Source: CAZSXS01 sp964611385 (GTDB lineage Bacteria; Bacillota; Clostridia; Lachnospirales; CAYPQA01). From it: a DNA stretch of 56,545 nucleotides. The notes beneath the pieces are model-generated. The model worked only from the letters and a program-made list of their open reading frames with translations. It had not been told where the DNA came from and did no database searches. Where the stretch lies: NCBI GenBank assembly GCA_964611385.1, contig CAZSXS010000007.1, positions 1 to 56,545 of the forward strand, read 5' to 3'. Shown here in pieces: positions 56,497 through 56,545 of this stretch (positions are counted from its first letter, which is position 1; each line of letters starts with the position of its first letter). The translations under genes were made by a program, and so were the position numbers.

Positions 56497-56545
56497 TGCT
56501 TTCACTTGAAAACGGAGTCTATAATTGGTAAAATAAGACAATGGC

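Noticed and set aside
1..56545. CRISPR arrays, rRNA or tRNA genes
   Set aside because: No array of direct repeats with spacers and no tRNA or rRNA sequence was recognised on either strand by reading.

Overview
The window looks like chromosomal DNA of an anaerobic, motile, probably spore-forming Firmicute of class Clostridia. The reasons are a SigH-type sporulation sigma factor, zinc-ribbon type S14, a KOW protein between map and infA, an extended L22 N-terminus, an archaeal-type phosphoglycerate mutase, flagellar genes, RecU, Mini-RNase III, and frequent TTG/GTG starts with strong AGGAGG sites. I cannot name the genus; a Peptostreptococcales / Family XIII-like lineage is only a guess. No rRNA, tRNA, CRISPR array or transposase was recognised.

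Layout. (1) 0.09-3.6 kb, plus strand: ispF, cysE, mrnC, rlmB, rae1(yacP), sigH, the conserved low-GC Gram-positive cluster but without gltX and cysS. (2) 3.6-6.2 kb: a broken AAA-ATPase-like fragment, a secreted protein with a copper-amine-oxidase-N-like domain, pyrE and a PNPOx-fold protein. (3) 6.5-11.8 kb: an operon of a sigma factor fused to a long C-terminal region followed by two ABC exporter half-transporters. (4) 11.8-17.4 kb, minus strand: a divergent methionyl-tRNA-synthetase-like gene behind a structured leader with a terminator, then a membrane M28 peptidase and a chemoreceptor. (5) 17.6-34.3 kb, minus strand: the S10-spc-alpha ribosomal superoperon from its own promoter and a leader of about 460 nt through rpsJ...rplQ (including secY, adk, map, infA, rpoA), ending in a small uncharacterised zinc-ribbon gene. 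(6) 34.4-47 kb, mostly minus strand: a secreted SLH-like protein with a P-loop kinase, apgM with a small unknown gene, PHP phosphatase, a cysteine-rich secreted peptide, the iscR-iscS-iscU operon, GNAT, lipoprotein, recU, polysaccharide deacetylase and DUF975 genes. (7) 47.3-54.2 kb, plus strand: a FliK-like repeat protein of 1182 residues, flagellin, fliS and a SAM methyltransferase. (8) 54.5 kb to the end: a GHKL sensor kinase and a CPBP protease gene that stops early.

The most unusual item is a family of non-coding elements at 42.55-42.86 kb and 54.15-54.48 kb, with a partial end at the extreme left of the window. They combine very long perfect hairpins with a constant AAACGGC-like loop, inner inverted repeats around GCCGGACATGGG, and a central terminator-like hairpin. 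Arm sequences differ between copies while pairing stays perfect, so the structure rather than the primary sequence appears to be maintained. Other points of interest are the structured leader of the synthetase-like gene, overlapping alternative hairpins before the chemoreceptor, two hairpins that enclose ribosome-binding sites, the sigma/ABC operon and several small uncharacterised proteins.
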